NCBI GenBank assembly: GCA_900317555.1
Contig: ONHF01000005.1
Coordinates: 62,001 to 126,000, forward strand
Length of the DNA stretch: 64,000 nucleotides
Direction of reading: 5' to 3'
Source: an uncultured Lachnospiraceae bacterium
Lineage (GTDB): Bacteria > Bacillota > Clostridia > Lachnospirales > Lachnospiraceae
Position numbers and translations under genes: made by a program. Of this stretch, positions 18,502 to 27,699 are shown piece by piece. The notes below the pieces were generated by a model. That model was not told the DNA's origin, searched no databases, and saw only the letters and a program-made list of their open reading frames with translations. Every line of letters begins with the position of its first letter. The stretch's first letter is position 1.

Positions 18502-19116
18502 TCAACCGCGGAATGCTCTTCTGACCGCTTCCTGCGTGTAGCCCTTACGCAGCAGAAACGCAGTCATTTTCTGTCTGGCGGCTAGGTCGGCAGCTTCGGG
18601 ATCATAATGTTTCCTGCGCATATAAGCGCGGATCTGCTCCTGCTCGAGTCCGCGGATTTCCTCCCCCATGGTTTCCTCGGCTTCTTCGATGAGCTCCCGG
18701 ATCAGATCTTCCCGGATTCCCCTTTTCTGCAGATCCATCCGGATGCGCAGGAGGCTCCTGTCCTTTGCATGATAGCGGATATAGCTCTCCGCCATCCGCC
18801 GGTCATCAACGTAATGCGCCTCTTTCATCCTGTGAATCGTCTCATCCGCCACAATGTCCGGATATCCTGCCTGCAGGAGCTTGTCCCGAAGACCTTTCTC
18901 TGAATAATCCGAACGGGAAAGCAGGTCGCCGCACTTCCTGACAGCATCCTGCCGCAGCTGTGCAAGCAGATTTTCCAGAATCTCTTCAGGTATTTCCTTA
19001 TTCTCGTGAAAGTCATAAATGCTGATCACACGATCCGAAAGGACCATGGAGAGATCTTCGTCGATTGTTATTCTGGTCTTTGTCCTGCCCGCCTTCGTCA
19101 TCGATGTAATCAGCAT
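18502..19116 (-). CDS. recX: Regulatory protein RecX
   Basis: Modulates RecA filament assembly. The 204-residue protein shows the three-helix RecX repeats: LLSRSDYSEKGLRDKLLQAG, VDDRRMAESYIRYHA and LLRKGYTQEAVRRAF. It starts 44 bp after the recA stop codon in the same direction, the standard recA-recX arrangement, so it should share the SOS-type promoter. Length is normal for Firmicutes. Confidence 0.92.
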   Translation of the reverse strand: MLITSMTKAGRTKTRITIDEDLSMVLSDRVISIYDFHENKEIPEEILENLLAQLRQDAVRKCGDLLSRSDYSEKGLRDKLLQAGYPDIVADETIHRMKEAHYVDDRRMAESYIRYHAKDRSLLRIRMDLQKRGIREDLIRELIEEAEETMGEEIRGLEQEQIRAYMRRKHYDPEAADLAARQKMTAFLLRKGYTQEAVRRAFRG

Positions 19117-19160
19117 GTTTCACTCACCTCATGGCAATGGCAGCCTGCCGCGCCGGTCTC

Positions 19161-20240
19161 TCACGCCTGAACAGTTGCATCTTCCTGTGCGGTATCCTCT
19201 GCCGCGGTGACCTCCGGCGCAGGCGTCCTCGCGCCGTCCGGGTCAAGTCCGTAGTGCTCCCGCACTTTTCTGTCGATTTCGTACAGGAGCTGCGGATGAT
19301 CTTCAAGATACTTCTTCGCATTCTCGCGGCCCTGTCCGATCCTGTCGCCGTTATAGTTGTACCAGGCGCCGCTCTTATTGACGATGTCCGCGCCTGCCGC
19401 AAGATCCAATACGTCTCCGGAATACGAAATACCTCTGCCGAACATGATATCGAATTCGGCCTCCTTGAACGGCGGCGCGATCTTGTTCTTCACAACCTTG
19501 ACTCTGGTACGGTTGCCGATAACCTCGCCGTTCTGCTTGATTGCTTCTATTCTGCGCACATCCATACGGATGGACGAATAAAACTTGAGCGCGCGTCCGC
19601 CGGTTGTCGTTTCCGGGCTTCCGAACATGACGCCGACCTTCTCACGCAGCTGGTTGATGAATACGACCGTACAGTTTGTCTTGGAAATGACAGCCGTCAG
19701 TTTACGCAGCGCCTGGGACATCAGTCTTGCCTGCAGGCCGACATGGGAATCTCCCATTTCGCCGTCAATTTCCTGCTTCGGAACAAGTGCCGCGACAGAG
19801 TCGATAACGACAATGTCGATCGCGCCGGAACGCACCATTGTCTCTGCGATCTCCAGTCCCTGTTCACCGGAATCCGGCTGGGATATATACAGATTGTCAA
19901 TGTCGACGCCGATATTGCGCGCATAGACAGGATCCAGTGCATGTTCTGCGTCAATGAATCCCGCGATGCCGCCGCGCCTCTGCACTTCAGCGACCATATG
20001 CAGGGTCAGTGTCGTCTTACCTGAAGATTCCGGCCCGTAGATCTCGACAACTCTCCCCTTCGGGATTCCGCCCAACCCCAGCGCGATATCCAAAGACAGC
20101 GAACCGGTCGGCGTAGTCTCCACATTCATATTGTTGGAAGGGTCTCCGAGCTTCATGATCGCGCCCTTGCCAAACTCCTTTTCGATCTGCGATACAGCAG
20201 CGCTTAACGCCTTCTCGCGGTCTTCCCGATTCATAGCCAT
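19161..20240 (-). CDS. recA: Recombinase RecA
   Basis: ATP-dependent strand-exchange protein and co-protease for LexA. The 359-residue protein has the Walker A loop GPESSGKTT (69-77), the [11 protein letters not shown] loop, [31 protein letters not shown] around loop L1 (cited in part), [21 protein letters not shown] in L2, and an acidic C-terminus. AGAAAGGAT lies upstream of the ATG. The promoter and a LexA-type box are visible upstream (separate entry). Confidence 0.97.
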   Translation of the reverse strand: MAMNREDREKALSAAVSQIEKEFGKGAIMKLGDPSNNMNVETTPTGSLSLDIALGLGGIPKGRVVEIYGPESSGKTTLTLHMVAEVQRRGGIAGFIDAEHALDPVYARNIGVDIDNLYISQPDSGEQGLEIAETMVRSGAIDIVVIDSVAALVPKQEIDGEMGDSHVGLQARLMSQALRKLTAVISKTNCTVVFINQLREKVGVMFGSPETTTGGRALKFYSSIRMDVRRIEAIKQNGEVIGNRTRVKVVKNKIAPPFKEAEFDIMFGRGISYSGDVLDLAAGADIVNKSGAWYNYNGDRIGQGRENAKKYLEDHPQLLYEIDRKVREHYGLDPDGARTPAPEVTAAEDTAQEDATVQA

Positions 20241-20279
20241 AATTTAATAAATCCTTTCTTTACGAAACGAACAAAAACA

Positions 20280-20329
20280 GAACATGTGTTCTTGTTTTGT
20301 AGTATAGCATCCGCTTCTTTTGATTGCAA
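20280..20329 (-). promoter_or_regulatory. recA promoter with LexA (SOS) box
   Basis: Minus strand: TTGCAA (20324-20329), 17-bp spacer, TATACT (20301-20306). A 12-bp palindrome GAACATGTGTTC (20280-20291) lies just downstream of the expected start site. It matches the Firmicutes LexA consensus GAAC-N4-GTTC, so LexA would block early transcription of recA-recX. This is inference from a known consensus. Confidence 0.8.
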
Positions 20330-20476
20330 CAACGAGGATACATGAAGACGCGGCTGCTGGAAATACCGCCGGATGACACGATTTGAAGACAGATATAAGA
20401 ACGCGTTTATGCGTTCCCCGGTTCCCCGCGCTGCTGCGGCAGGCCATGGATTTATTATATGCCGGCGGCATAAAAA

Positions 20477-20505
20477 AATCCACCGCACGCAGTGTGCGGC
20501 GGATT
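20477..20505 (-). terminator. Terminator of the 20522-22764 operon
   Basis: Twelve-bp stem AATCCGCCGCAC with GTGCGGTGGATT on the minus strand, followed by TTTTT, 17 bp after the stop of the last gene. The remaining 20330-20476 holds no recognisable gene. Confidence 0.88.
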
Positions 20506-20521
20506 GATAAAGGCCATGCTG

Positions 20522-20941
20522 CTACATGGCAAATGTCATAAGGCCGAGCTTCGAGAGCTGCAGTTCATGTACAATCATGCCGCGGCGGTTCTTTTCCGAA
20601 AGCGGTATCTTCGAGAGTTCATCCGCCTTCAGAATCTGTTCCTTATAGATCGTCTTTGTTCTGCCGAATGATTTACCCGTGACGGGGCAGTAAACGCGGA
20701 TTTTTGCCTTGATCTGTGCATAGATTCTGCAGCTTTCATCTTCCGGTTTCATATAATACAGATGGCTCTCAAGGCTTGTCTCCCTCCCCACTTCCTGTTC
20801 GAAAAACCGCTTGATGATACAACGGAATTTGTAGCTCAGCTCCGGATTGTCTTCCAGCTCGGCATAGGTATATCTGGTACCCACCGCAATTTCCGTGAGG
20901 CCTTCCATGATGTACTTGTAATCATTGCCCTGCGTTTCCAT
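20522..20941 (-). CDS. Conserved-looking hypothetical protein, last gene of a three-gene operon
   Basis: A 139-residue soluble protein beginning METQGNDYKYIMEGLTE. I do not recognise a family. It has a mixed alpha/beta composition, no membrane segment, no signal peptide, and two separated cysteines (C57-type position near the middle and one in RVYCPVTGKSF). The coding frame is clean and ends at a strong terminator. The 12-bp gap to the sigma-like gene implies co-translation with it and a shared role. Confidence 0.75.
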   Translation of the reverse strand: METQGNDYKYIMEGLTEIAVGTRYTYAELEDNPELSYKFRCIIKRFFEQEVGRETSLESHLYYMKPEDESCRIYAQIKAKIRVYCPVTGKSFGRTKTIYKEQILKADELSKIPLSEKNRRGMIVHELQLSKLGLMTFAM

Positions 20942-20953
20942 AGATTTTCCGTC

Positions 20954-21703
20954 CTACGCCTTATAATCAATGCTGTCGATATGGTTTCCGGTGATCCTGA
21001 TGGCATCCATGATCTCTTCTTCCGAAAGCTCGCCTTCCGCTGCCAGCTCTCCGACCGTGACTTTCCTTCCAAGTTCTGCCGAAAGCTCATTCGCTTTGTC
21101 CAGCACCTGATTGGATTTTTCGGCGGCATCCGCCGCGGTCGCGTGTTCTTCCAGCTCCTGTTCGATCAGGTCTTCCATGGCCTTCATGATTCTCTGCGCA
21201 AGGTCAGGCTCCACCTCTTCCGGTTTTTCGAGAGGTCCGAGCAGCTTTGTTCCGCGCACCAGCGCCATATTGCCGGCACCGATCAGGTCTTCCATATATA
21301 CGCCCTGACCGGCATAAAGCTTCGCGATATCCACGACTTTGGGCAGCATCAGCTCGGCAAGCTGCTGCTGCGCCTCTTTGTCGCCAGCCATCGCGTTCAG
21401 CTTGATCGCGTCGAAGACGCCATCCGAGGGCTGCTCAATGGAAGCCACGGTTTCCTGATAATCCGCAAGATAGTCATGGTCCTCCCGGCTCATCCTCTCC
21501 TCCGCGTCAAGCGGCTCATCAATGCCGATTTTATTGTCTTTCAGATAATTTTTCACCTGCTGCAGCTGCTCTTTCGAAAGCTGCATCCCATCGAACGCCT
21601 TCTCGATCTGCCTGCTTGTCACAACACCTCTGTTCTTCTGCGCGCTTTTGATCAAGGCCTGCAGCATCCTGACAAAACTTTCCTCACGGCTGATTTCGTC
21701 CAT
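20954..21703 (-). CDS. Sigma-70-like protein lacking region 4
   Basis: A 249-residue protein with parts resembling a primary sigma factor. Residues 20-60 (VTSRQIEKAFDGMQLSKEQL and on to LKDNKIGI) look like region 1.1; about 115-150 (LMLPKVVDIAKLYAGQGVYMEDLIGAGNMAL) resembles region 2.1-2.2, the core-polymerase-binding part; about 200-240 (SAELGRKVTVGELAAEGELS) resembles region 3. The -10 recognition helix of region 2.4 and all of region 4 are missing. It cannot act as a normal sigma factor; it may bind core polymerase. Function unknown; similarity is by eye. Confidence 0.7.
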   Translation of the reverse strand: MDEISREESFVRMLQALIKSAQKNRGVVTSRQIEKAFDGMQLSKEQLQQVKNYLKDNKIGIDEPLDAEERMSREDHDYLADYQETVASIEQPSDGVFDAIKLNAMAGDKEAQQQLAELMLPKVVDIAKLYAGQGVYMEDLIGAGNMALVRGTKLLGPLEKPEEVEPDLAQRIMKAMEDLIEQELEEHATAADAAEKSNQVLDKANELSAELGRKVTVGELAAEGELSEEEIMDAIRITGNHIDSIDYKA

Positions 21704-21711
21704 AATTCACC

Positions 21712-22764
21712 TTACTTTCCGATGTTATCCGGATTCTGTCCTGATGGTCCCTGCTTCTCATCTTCCCGGCTGTCTGCCACGGAAGTCATTGGCACCGGTC
21801 CCATTCCTCCCTTTGCATGAACATGCGTGAACAGATGATCCTGACAAAATTCATAAGTACCGTCACATTTCGAGCAGTAACGGAATTCCAGCGTCGGATC
21901 ATCCAGCTCGGTTCTTCCGCAAATGGCGCAGCGATGTCTCGCGGCCATCTTTCTTCTCATAGTCTCTCCCGCATGCTGTTCACTGCGCGCTGCCTTCGCG
22001 GCTGCAGCTGACTCCGGCGCAGGTCCCGCGGCCGCGCCCTTTCCAGACGACATCGCCTTCCGGAAACGGGCCTTTCTCCTTGCCTCCTGCGGGTGCAGGA
22101 ATGCCGGATTCTTCTTCTGAAGGAAGAAGATTAAAAAATTCAGGAGCGATGCCAGCATGGCAAAACACAGATAAAACTGCCCTGCGGCCGCCGCCTGCAC
22201 AAAATCGACACCGAGCAGTACGGCATAGACAATCCCAAGCCATTTCACCTTCACAGGCAGTATGAACATCAGCAGCACAACAGCGTCCGGGAAAGTCGCT
22301 GCATACGCAAGAAAAATGGACATGTTAATATAGTATGTGCTGAACGCCGGGCTGACTCCCGCAAAAAATGCGGCAGCACCGAGTCTTTCTATCATGCCCG
22401 CATGAAAGAGATAAGCGTACCCCATCATCAGAAACGCGCCGGCGATCGTACATAAGAATCCGGCGAACATATAGACATTATAGCGCCAGGTTCCCCACGC
22501 ACGCTCGAGAGACGTTCCGATCGAATAGTAGAACAGAAGCATAATCAGGACAAAAATCAGGTTTGTCTGCTCCGGTGGAATGATCAGCCATGTAAAAAGT
22601 CTCCAGATCTGTCCGTGCAGGATCGCGTAAGGATTCAGCGTCAGATACAGTATAAAAGAGGGATTGATAATCTGGATCAGATATCCGAACGCGTAGCACA
22701 GGATCAGAACCAGTGACAGATTCCGGATCGCGTATCTTGAAAATTTCTTTTCGAACCAGCTCAT
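21712..22764 (-). CDS. Rhomboid-fold membrane protein with C-terminal zinc ribbon, catalytic motif absent
   Basis: A 350-residue protein. Residues 15-215 have about six membrane segments with rhomboid-like landmarks (GQIWRLFTWLIIPP after the first helix, LERAWGTWRYNVYMF after the second). The GxSG serine motif and the C-terminal helix histidine of active rhomboids are not visible. After a charged linker, residues about 285-325 contain CAICGR and CSKCDG pairs followed by C and H residues (zinc-binding). It begins a tight operon with the sigma-like gene 8 bp downstream. I infer a membrane adaptor rather than a protease. Confidence 0.72.
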   Translation of the reverse strand: MSWFEKKFSRYAIRNLSLVLILCYAFGYLIQIINPSFILYLTLNPYAILHGQIWRLFTWLIIPPEQTNLIFVLIMLLFYYSIGTSLERAWGTWRYNVYMFAGFLCTIAGAFLMMGYAYLFHAGMIERLGAAAFFAGVSPAFSTYYINMSIFLAYAATFPDAVVLLMFILPVKVKWLGIVYAVLLGVDFVQAAAAGQFYLCFAMLASLLNFLIFFLQKKNPAFLHPQEARRKARFRKAMSSGKGAAAGPAPESAAAAKAARSEQHAGETMRRKMAARHRCAICGRTELDDPTLEFRYCSKCDGTYEFCQDHLFTHVHAKGGMGPVPMTSVADSREDEKQGPSGQNPDNIGK

Positions 22765-22801
22765 GTGGTTTTTCCTTTCTTTTTCTGTTCAATCGGATTT
22801 T

Positions 22802-22830
22802 AGAATAGCATCCGCACCCGTAAAAGTAAA
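22802..22830 (-). promoter_or_regulatory. Candidate promoter of the rhomboid-like/sigma-like operon
   Basis: Minus strand TTTACT (22825-22830), 17-bp spacer, TATTCT (22802-22807), 38 bp upstream of the ATG. The GCGGATGC just before the -10 box is identical to the corresponding 8 bp of the recA promoter, though no LexA box is present. Confidence 0.5.
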
Positions 22831-22894
22831 CGAACGCCGGCCTCCCACCGGAGACATTTAAGACAAATTTCATTTTTTGAGGTACGCGGGTTTG

Positions 22895-22923
22895 TTGACT
22901 TTAAATTGTGCGCGATTTAGAAT
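22895..22923 (+). promoter_or_regulatory. Promoter of the CoA-dehydratase activase gene
   Basis: TTGACT (22895-22900), 17-bp spacer, TAGAAT (22918-22923). Expected start is near 22930, giving a leader of about 77 bases. Confidence 0.65.
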
Positions 22924-22960
22924 CCGATAGTGATTTGATAAGTTTGCATTATTAATAAGA

Positions 22961-22988
22961 AAGCTCCGGTTCCGGCCGGCGGCTTTTT
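22961..22988 (+). promoter_or_regulatory. Terminator-like hairpin in the activase leader
   Basis: AAGC-T-CCGG and CCGG-CG-GCTT form an interrupted GC-rich stem with a TTCCGG loop, followed by TTTTT and, 7 bases later, the GGAGA ribosome site. It could be an attenuator for the downstream gene. Confidence 0.45.
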
Positions 22989-23006
22989 ACTTGCAGGAGA
23001 TCAATT

Positions 23007-26000
23007 TTGAGTTCGAAAGAGTACACTTTAGGCATTGATATCGGTTCTACAACCGTCAAAATCGCAGTCATGGATACTTCGGACAGTCTGGCATTCGGTG
23101 AATACCGCCGCCACCACGCCGAAATCCGTAAGACCCTTTACACACTGCTTGTCGAAGCGAAGGAAAAGCTCGGAGACATCATGGTTCACCCCGTGATCAC
23201 AGGTTCCGGCGGTCTTTCGCTCGCGAATCATCTCGGCATCCCGTTCGAGCAGGAGGTTGTCGCAGAGGCAGCTGCTGTAAAGAAGATCGCTCCGAAAACC
23301 GATGTCGCTATTGAACTTGGCGGCGAAGACGCCAAAATCATTTATTTTGAAAACGGCAATGTTGAGCAGAGAATGAACGGAACCTGTGCGGGCGGCACAG
23401 GTTCTTTCATCGACCAGATGGCTTCCCTTCTGCAGACAGACGCGAAGGGCCTGAACGAGTACGCGAAACATTACCAGTCATTGTATACCATTGCAGCGCG
23501 CTGCGGCGTCTTTGCGAAGTCGGACATTCAGCCCCTGATCAACGACGGCGCGCGCAAAGAGGATCTCGCCGCATCCATTTTCCAGGCGGTCGTCATACAG
23601 ACGATTTCCGGACTCGCGCAGGGTAAACCGATTCGCGGACACGTTGCATTCCTTGGCGGACCGCTCCATTTCCTTACAGAACTGAAGGCGGCTTTCATCC
23701 GGGAGCTGAAGCTCGATGATGAACATATCATCGATGTTGAAAATTCCCATCTGTTTCCCGCGATGGGCAGTGCTCTTAATGCACATGAAGACGTTGTCTT
23801 CTCTCTGAATGAACTGATCGGCAAGACGTCAAGGCCCATGAAGATGGAGTTCGAAGTCCACCGGATGGACCCTCTCTTCGCGACCAGGCAGGAGTATGAC
23901 GCATTCAGTGAAAGGCACGCGCAGCATAAGGTTAAAACCGGCAACATCAGAGATTACAAAGGGCGCACGTTCCTTGGCATAGATGCGGGCTCAACGACAA
24001 CAAAACTCGCGCTTGTCGGCGAAAACGGAGAGCTGCTGTACTCTTTCTATTCTTCCAACAACGGTTCTCCGATTAAAACAGCAATCCGCGGAATCACGGA
24101 GCTTGCACGCAAGATGCCGGAGGGCGCTGTGATCGCCGGCAGCTGCTCTACCGGTTACGGTGAAGCGCTGTTAAAATCCGCGTTCAAGCTCGATCACGGA
24201 GAGGTAGAGACAATCGCGCACTATTACGGTGCATCTTATTTTGACCCGCAGGTCGACTGTATTCTCGACATCGGCGGACAGGATATGAAATGCATCCGGA
24301 TCAAGAACGGCGCAGTGGATTCCGTAACGCTGAACGAAGCATGCTCTTCCGGCTGCGGTTCCTTTATCGAAACGTTCGCAAAATCCCTGAATTACTCGGT
24401 GCAGGATTTCGCGAAAGCCGCTCTTTTTGCGCAGCATCCGATTGATCTTGGCACACGCTGCACTGTTTTTATGAATTCCAGAGTCAAGCAGGCACAGAAG
24501 GAAGGAGCGGAAGTCTCCGACATTTCCGCAGGTCTTGCGTACTCCGTCATTAAAAACGCGCTGTTCAAGGTTATGAAGGTTTCCTCCGCAGAGGAACTTG
24601 GTAAGAATATCGTCGTACAGGGCGGAACTTTCTACAACGATGCGGTTCTTCGTGCGCTCGAGAAAATCGCGGACGGTCATGTGATCCGGCCGGACATTGC
24701 AGGTATCATGGGCGCGTTCGGCGCCGCTCTGATCGCGAGGGAGCGCTATGACGAGAGCCGTCCGACTTCTATGCTCTCTTTTGAAGAGATGGAGAATCTG
24801 ACGTTCGAGACAACGCTCTCAAACTGCGGCCGCTGCAATAACAACTGCAGACTGACCATCAACCATTTCAGTGACGGAAGGCAGTTTATTTCCGGCAACC
24901 GCTGTGAAAGAGGCCTTGGCCTTGAAAAGACCGACAACGGCATTCCCAACCTGTACAAGTATAAGATGCGCAGGATTTTCGGCTACCGTCCGCTTCCCGC
25001 AGCGCAGGCTGTCCGCGGCACGGTGGGGCTTCCCCGCGTTCTGAACATGTATGAAGACTATCCGTTCTGGTATACGTTCTTTACAAAGCTGGGATACCGC
25101 GTTGTTTTGTCGCCGCCTTCCACACATAAGATTTTTGAGATGGGAATTGAATCCATTCCGTCCGAGTCTGCCTGCTACCCCGCAAAAATCACGCACGGGC
25201 ATATCCAGTGGCTGATGCAGCACGGGGTCGACTTCATCTTCTATCCGTCTTTGTTTTACGAGAGAAAGGAATTTGACGAATCGGACAACCATTATAACTG
25301 CCCGATCGTCAGCTCCTATCCGGAGAATATCAAGAACAACGTAGAGGAAATCATGAACGGAAGCGTTGTTTTCCGCCATCCGTTTATGGCATTTACCGAC
25401 CTGAAAACCATCACGGAGGGTCTTACACGCGAGTTCAAAGAGCTTCCGGAGAAGGAAGTGATTGCTGCGGCAAGGGACGCGTGGGACGAGCTCGCAAAGA
25501 CCAGAAAAGACATTCAGGCAGAGGGTGAGCGGGTGCTGCGCTACATGCAGGAGAATCATGTCCGCGGCATCGTGCTTGCGGGGCGTCCGTACCACCTCGA
25601 CCCGGAGATCAACCACGGTATCCCCGAAATAATCAGTTCCTACGGCTTCGCGGTTCTGTCCGAGGACAGTATCTCGCATCTGGCCTCGCCCGAACGGCCA
25701 CTTGTCGTACTGGATCAGTGGATGTATCATTCCCGCCTGTACGCGGCTACGAGCTTCGTAAAAACAAGAGATGATCTGGACATGATCCAGCTCAATTCGT
25801 TCGGCTGCGGCGTGGACGCGGTCACAACGGATCAGGTAAACGATATTCTTTCGGGTTCCGACAAGATTTATACCTGCCTCAAGATCGATGAGGTCAACAA
25901 TCTGGGTGCCGCGAGAATCCGCGTCCGTTCCCTGATCGCGGCAATCCGGATCCGCGACCGCAGAAAAACAAAGCGTACCATCCGTTCCAGTGCGATTAAA

Positions 26001-27257
26001 AAGGTACCTTTCACCGAGAAGATGTTCGAAGAAAGATATACGATACTGTGCCCGCAGATGTCGCCGATTCATTTCGATCTGATCGAACCTGCGGCAAGAT
26101 CCTGTGGCTATAATCTGGTCGTTCTGAAGAACGACAACAGGAAGGCGGTTGACTACGGCCTGAAGTATGTAAACAACGATGCCTGCTACCCTTCCCTGTA
26201 TGTTGTCGGACAGTTTATGGAAGCGCTTGAATCCGGCCAGTACGATCCGGACCATACGGCGATCATCATGTCGCAGACAGGCGGCGGGTGCCGCGCTTCA
26301 AACTACATCGGCTTTATCAGAAGAGCGCTCAAGAAAGCCGGCATGGAGCAGATTCCGGTTATTTCCGCCAACCTTTCGGGTCTGGAAGGGAACCCCGGAT
26401 TCAAGATTTCGATGAAGCTCCTTGCAAGGCTTGCGTTCGCGGTCATGTTCGGCGATGTCATGATGAAGTGCGTTTACAGAATGCGCCCGTACGAAAAAGA
26501 AAAAGGCTCTGTCGAAGCACTGCATCAGAAGTGGCTTGCAAAATGCACGGAATTTCTTGTAAACATGAAAGGACTCCCGATCCGGAAAGTCCAGAATATG
26601 TGCATACAGATGATCCGGGATTTTGATGCGGTGCCGGTCCGGGAAGACCTCAAAAAACCGAGGGTCGGCGTTGTCGGCGAAATTCTGGTCAAGTACTCCT
26701 ACGCTGCCAACAACCATCTTGTGGAAACACTGGAAAAGGAAGGCGCGGAGGCCGTTGTTCCGGATCTGATGGGCTTTATGCTTTACTGCTTCTATAACCA
26801 GATTTACAAGGCGGAGTTTCTCGGGACAAGCAAAAAGACCGCTGCCGCGATGCGCGCCGCAATTTTCATGATCGAGAAAGTGCTTCTGCGTCCGATTTAC
26901 AAGGCTTATGATAAGAGCAGGCATTTTGAAGCGCCTTCAAGCATCTATACATTGGTTTCATACGCGGAGCCGATTGTCGACATCGGAAACCAGACCGGTG
27001 AGGGCTGGTTCCTGACAGGAGAAATGGTGGAGCTGATTAAATCCGGCGTTCCGAACATTATCTGCATACAGCCGTTCGGTTGCCTTCCGAATCATGTTGT
27101 CGGAAAGGGTGTTGCGAAGAAAGTCCGCCAGCTTTATCCGCAGGCGAATCTTGCGGCTATTGACTATGACCCGGGCGCATCGGAAGTAAATCAGTTGAAC
27201 CGGATCAAGCTTCTGCTTGCGGGCGCGCAGAATAATATGCGCCGGGAAGCCGAATAA
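23007..27257 (+). CDS. 2-hydroxyacyl-CoA dehydratase activase-like fusion protein
   Basis: A 1416-residue fusion. Two BadF/BcrA-type ATPase domains occur in tandem: the first with GIDIGSTTVKIAV (about 9-21) and CAGGTGSFIDQMA, the second with GIDAGSTTTKLALV (about 325-338) and ACSSGCGSFIETFA. Next is a Cys-rich segment (CGRCNNNCR) and a DUF2229/HgdB-like region with several conserved cysteines. The family couples ATP hydrolysis to low-potential electron transfer; the target of this large clostridial form is not established. The start is TTG at 23007, supported by AGGAGA six bases before it. Single-gene transcript. Confidence 0.88.
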   Translation: MSSKEYTLGIDIGSTTVKIAVMDTSDSLAFGEYRRHHAEIRKTLYTLLVEAKEKLGDIMVHPVITGSGGLSLANHLGIPFEQEVVAEAAAVKKIAPKTDVAIELGGEDAKIIYFENGNVEQRMNGTCAGGTGSFIDQMASLLQTDAKGLNEYAKHYQSLYTIAARCGVFAKSDIQPLINDGARKEDLAASIFQAVVIQTISGLAQGKPIRGHVAFLGGPLHFLTELKAAFIRELKLDDEHIIDVENSHLFPAMGSALNAHEDVVFSLNELIGKTSRPMKMEFEVHRMDPLFATRQEYDAFSERHAQHKVKTGNIRDYKGRTFLGIDAGSTTTKLALVGENGELLYSFYSSNNGSPIKTAIRGITELARKMPEGAVIAGSCSTGYGEALLKSAFKLDHGEVETIAHYYGASYFDPQVDCILDIGGQDMKCIRIKNGAVDSVTLNEACSSGCGSFIETFAKSLNYSVQDFAKAALFAQHPIDLGTRCTVFMNSRVKQAQKEGAEVSDISAGLAYSVIKNALFKVMKVSSAEELGKNIVVQGGTFYNDAVLRALEKIADGHVIRPDIAGIMGAFGAALIARERYDESRPTSMLSFEEMENLTFETTLSNCGRCNNNCRLTINHFSDGRQFISGNRCERGLGLEKTDNGIPNLYKYKMRRIFGYRPLPAAQAVRGTVGLPRVLNMYEDYPFWYTFFTKLGYRVVLSPPSTHKIFEMGIESIPSESACYPAKITHGHIQWLMQHGVDFIFYPSLFYERKEFDESDNHYNCPIVSSYPENIKNNVEEIMNGSVVFRHPFMAFTDLKTITEGLTREFKELPEKEVIAAARDAWDELAKTRKDIQAEGERVLRYMQENHVRGIVLAGRPYHLDPEINHGIPEIISSYGFAVLSEDSISHLASPERPLVVLDQWMYHSRLYAATSFVKTRDDLDMIQLNSFGCGVDAVTTDQVNDILSGSDKIYTCLKIDEVNNLGAARIRVRSLIAAIRIRDRRKTKRTIRSSAIKKVPFTEKMFEERYTILCPQMSPIHFDLIEPAARSCGYNLVVLKNDNRKAVDYGLKYVNNDACYPSLYVVGQFMEALESGQYDPDHTAIIMSQTGGGCRASNYIGFIRRALKKAGMEQIPVISANLSGLEGNPGFKISMKLLARLAFAVMFGDVMMKCVYRMRPYEKEKGSVEALHQKWLAKCTEFLVNMKGLPIRKVQNMCIQMIRDFDAVPVREDLKKPRVGVVGEILVKYSYAANNHLVETLEKEGAEAVVPDLMGFMLYCFYNQIYKAEFLGTSKKTAAAMRAAIFMIEKVLLRPIYKAYDKSRHFEAPSSIYTLVSYAEPIVDIGNQTGEGWFLTGEMVELIKSGVPNIICIQPFGCLPNHVVGKGVAKKVRQLYPQANLAAIDYDPGASEVNQLNRIKLLLAGAQNNMRREAE

Positions 27258-27277
27258 GAAGTAAAAAAGACATGAGA

Positions 27278-27315
27278 AAAGGGACATCAACCTTCTTTAC
27301 GATTGATGTCCCTTT
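27278..27315 (-). terminator. Strong terminator, minus strand, ending the candidate RNA gene
   Basis: Perfect 13-bp stem AAAGGGACATCAA / TTGATGTCCCTTT with a 12-base loop, followed on the minus strand by TCTCATGTCTTTTTT. On the plus strand the activase gene ends 20 bp before it, so it may serve both directions, but the T-rich run favours minus. Confidence 0.8.
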
Positions 27316-27693
27316 ACTGCTGTTCGTTGTCCAATGGACTAAACCTCCTCTGGATCTGAACTCTGCCTTTCCCGTATCCGCGTTCCATTCTCTGCCTTTG
27401 TACTGATTGTACTGCGATGTCCTGATCCTGAACCAAAGTCTTCACCGGGCAGCCTGATCCACGTTCGATCAGTTCCCGGCGGGCATCCTTCGTCCCGTCA
27501 AGGATTTCATCACATCCTTCATGTACTTGCATCAACGAGTCTGAGATGAACAATTATACTTCTGTGGAACTTAACTATTCGGGTGGTCCGTACCTCCTTC
27601 CTGTAAAATTCCCCTGAAGCTCTTGTCCGATCGGGGTCCTGTCATGAGAACTGATCTCTCATCTTCATTTTCCTGATCTTTTATCTCTTTGCT
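27279..27693 (-). ncRNA. Candidate large structured non-coding RNA (about 410 nt)
   Basis: The interval between two convergent genes has its own minus-strand promoter (27700-27728) and ends in a strong terminator. Within it, reading the minus strand, are ATGAGA-N7-TCTCAT, a CCCC/GGGG-closed hairpin, AAGGAT-N8-ATCCTT, CGGG-N9-CCCG, a two-tier hairpin CCGGG/CTGATC with GATCAG/CCCGG (27445-27479), GTAC-N5-GTAC and GTCC-N3-GGAC. The transcript would be purine-rich, and the only open frame inside (79 codons) has no protein-like features. I suspect a known clostridial class such as the raiA RNA, but cannot confirm from memory. Confidence 0.55.
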
Positions 27694-27699
27694 GACTTT

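Noticed and set aside
20954-21703. Ordinary sigma factor
   Set aside because: Region 4 and the -10 recognition helix are absent, so promoter-specific function is unlikely.
21712-22764. Active rhomboid protease
   Set aside because: The catalytic GxSG motif and the C-terminal helix histidine are not visible; only the overall fold and helix motifs match.
24819-26255. A 478-codon minus-strand frame opposite the activase
   Set aside because: Antisense to a clear conserved gene; translation rich in R, V and L from codon complementarity, no motif.
27314-27553. A 79-codon minus-strand frame in the intergenic region
   Set aside because: No ribosome site, low-complexity translation, and it lies inside the hairpin-rich candidate RNA; I treat the region as non-coding.
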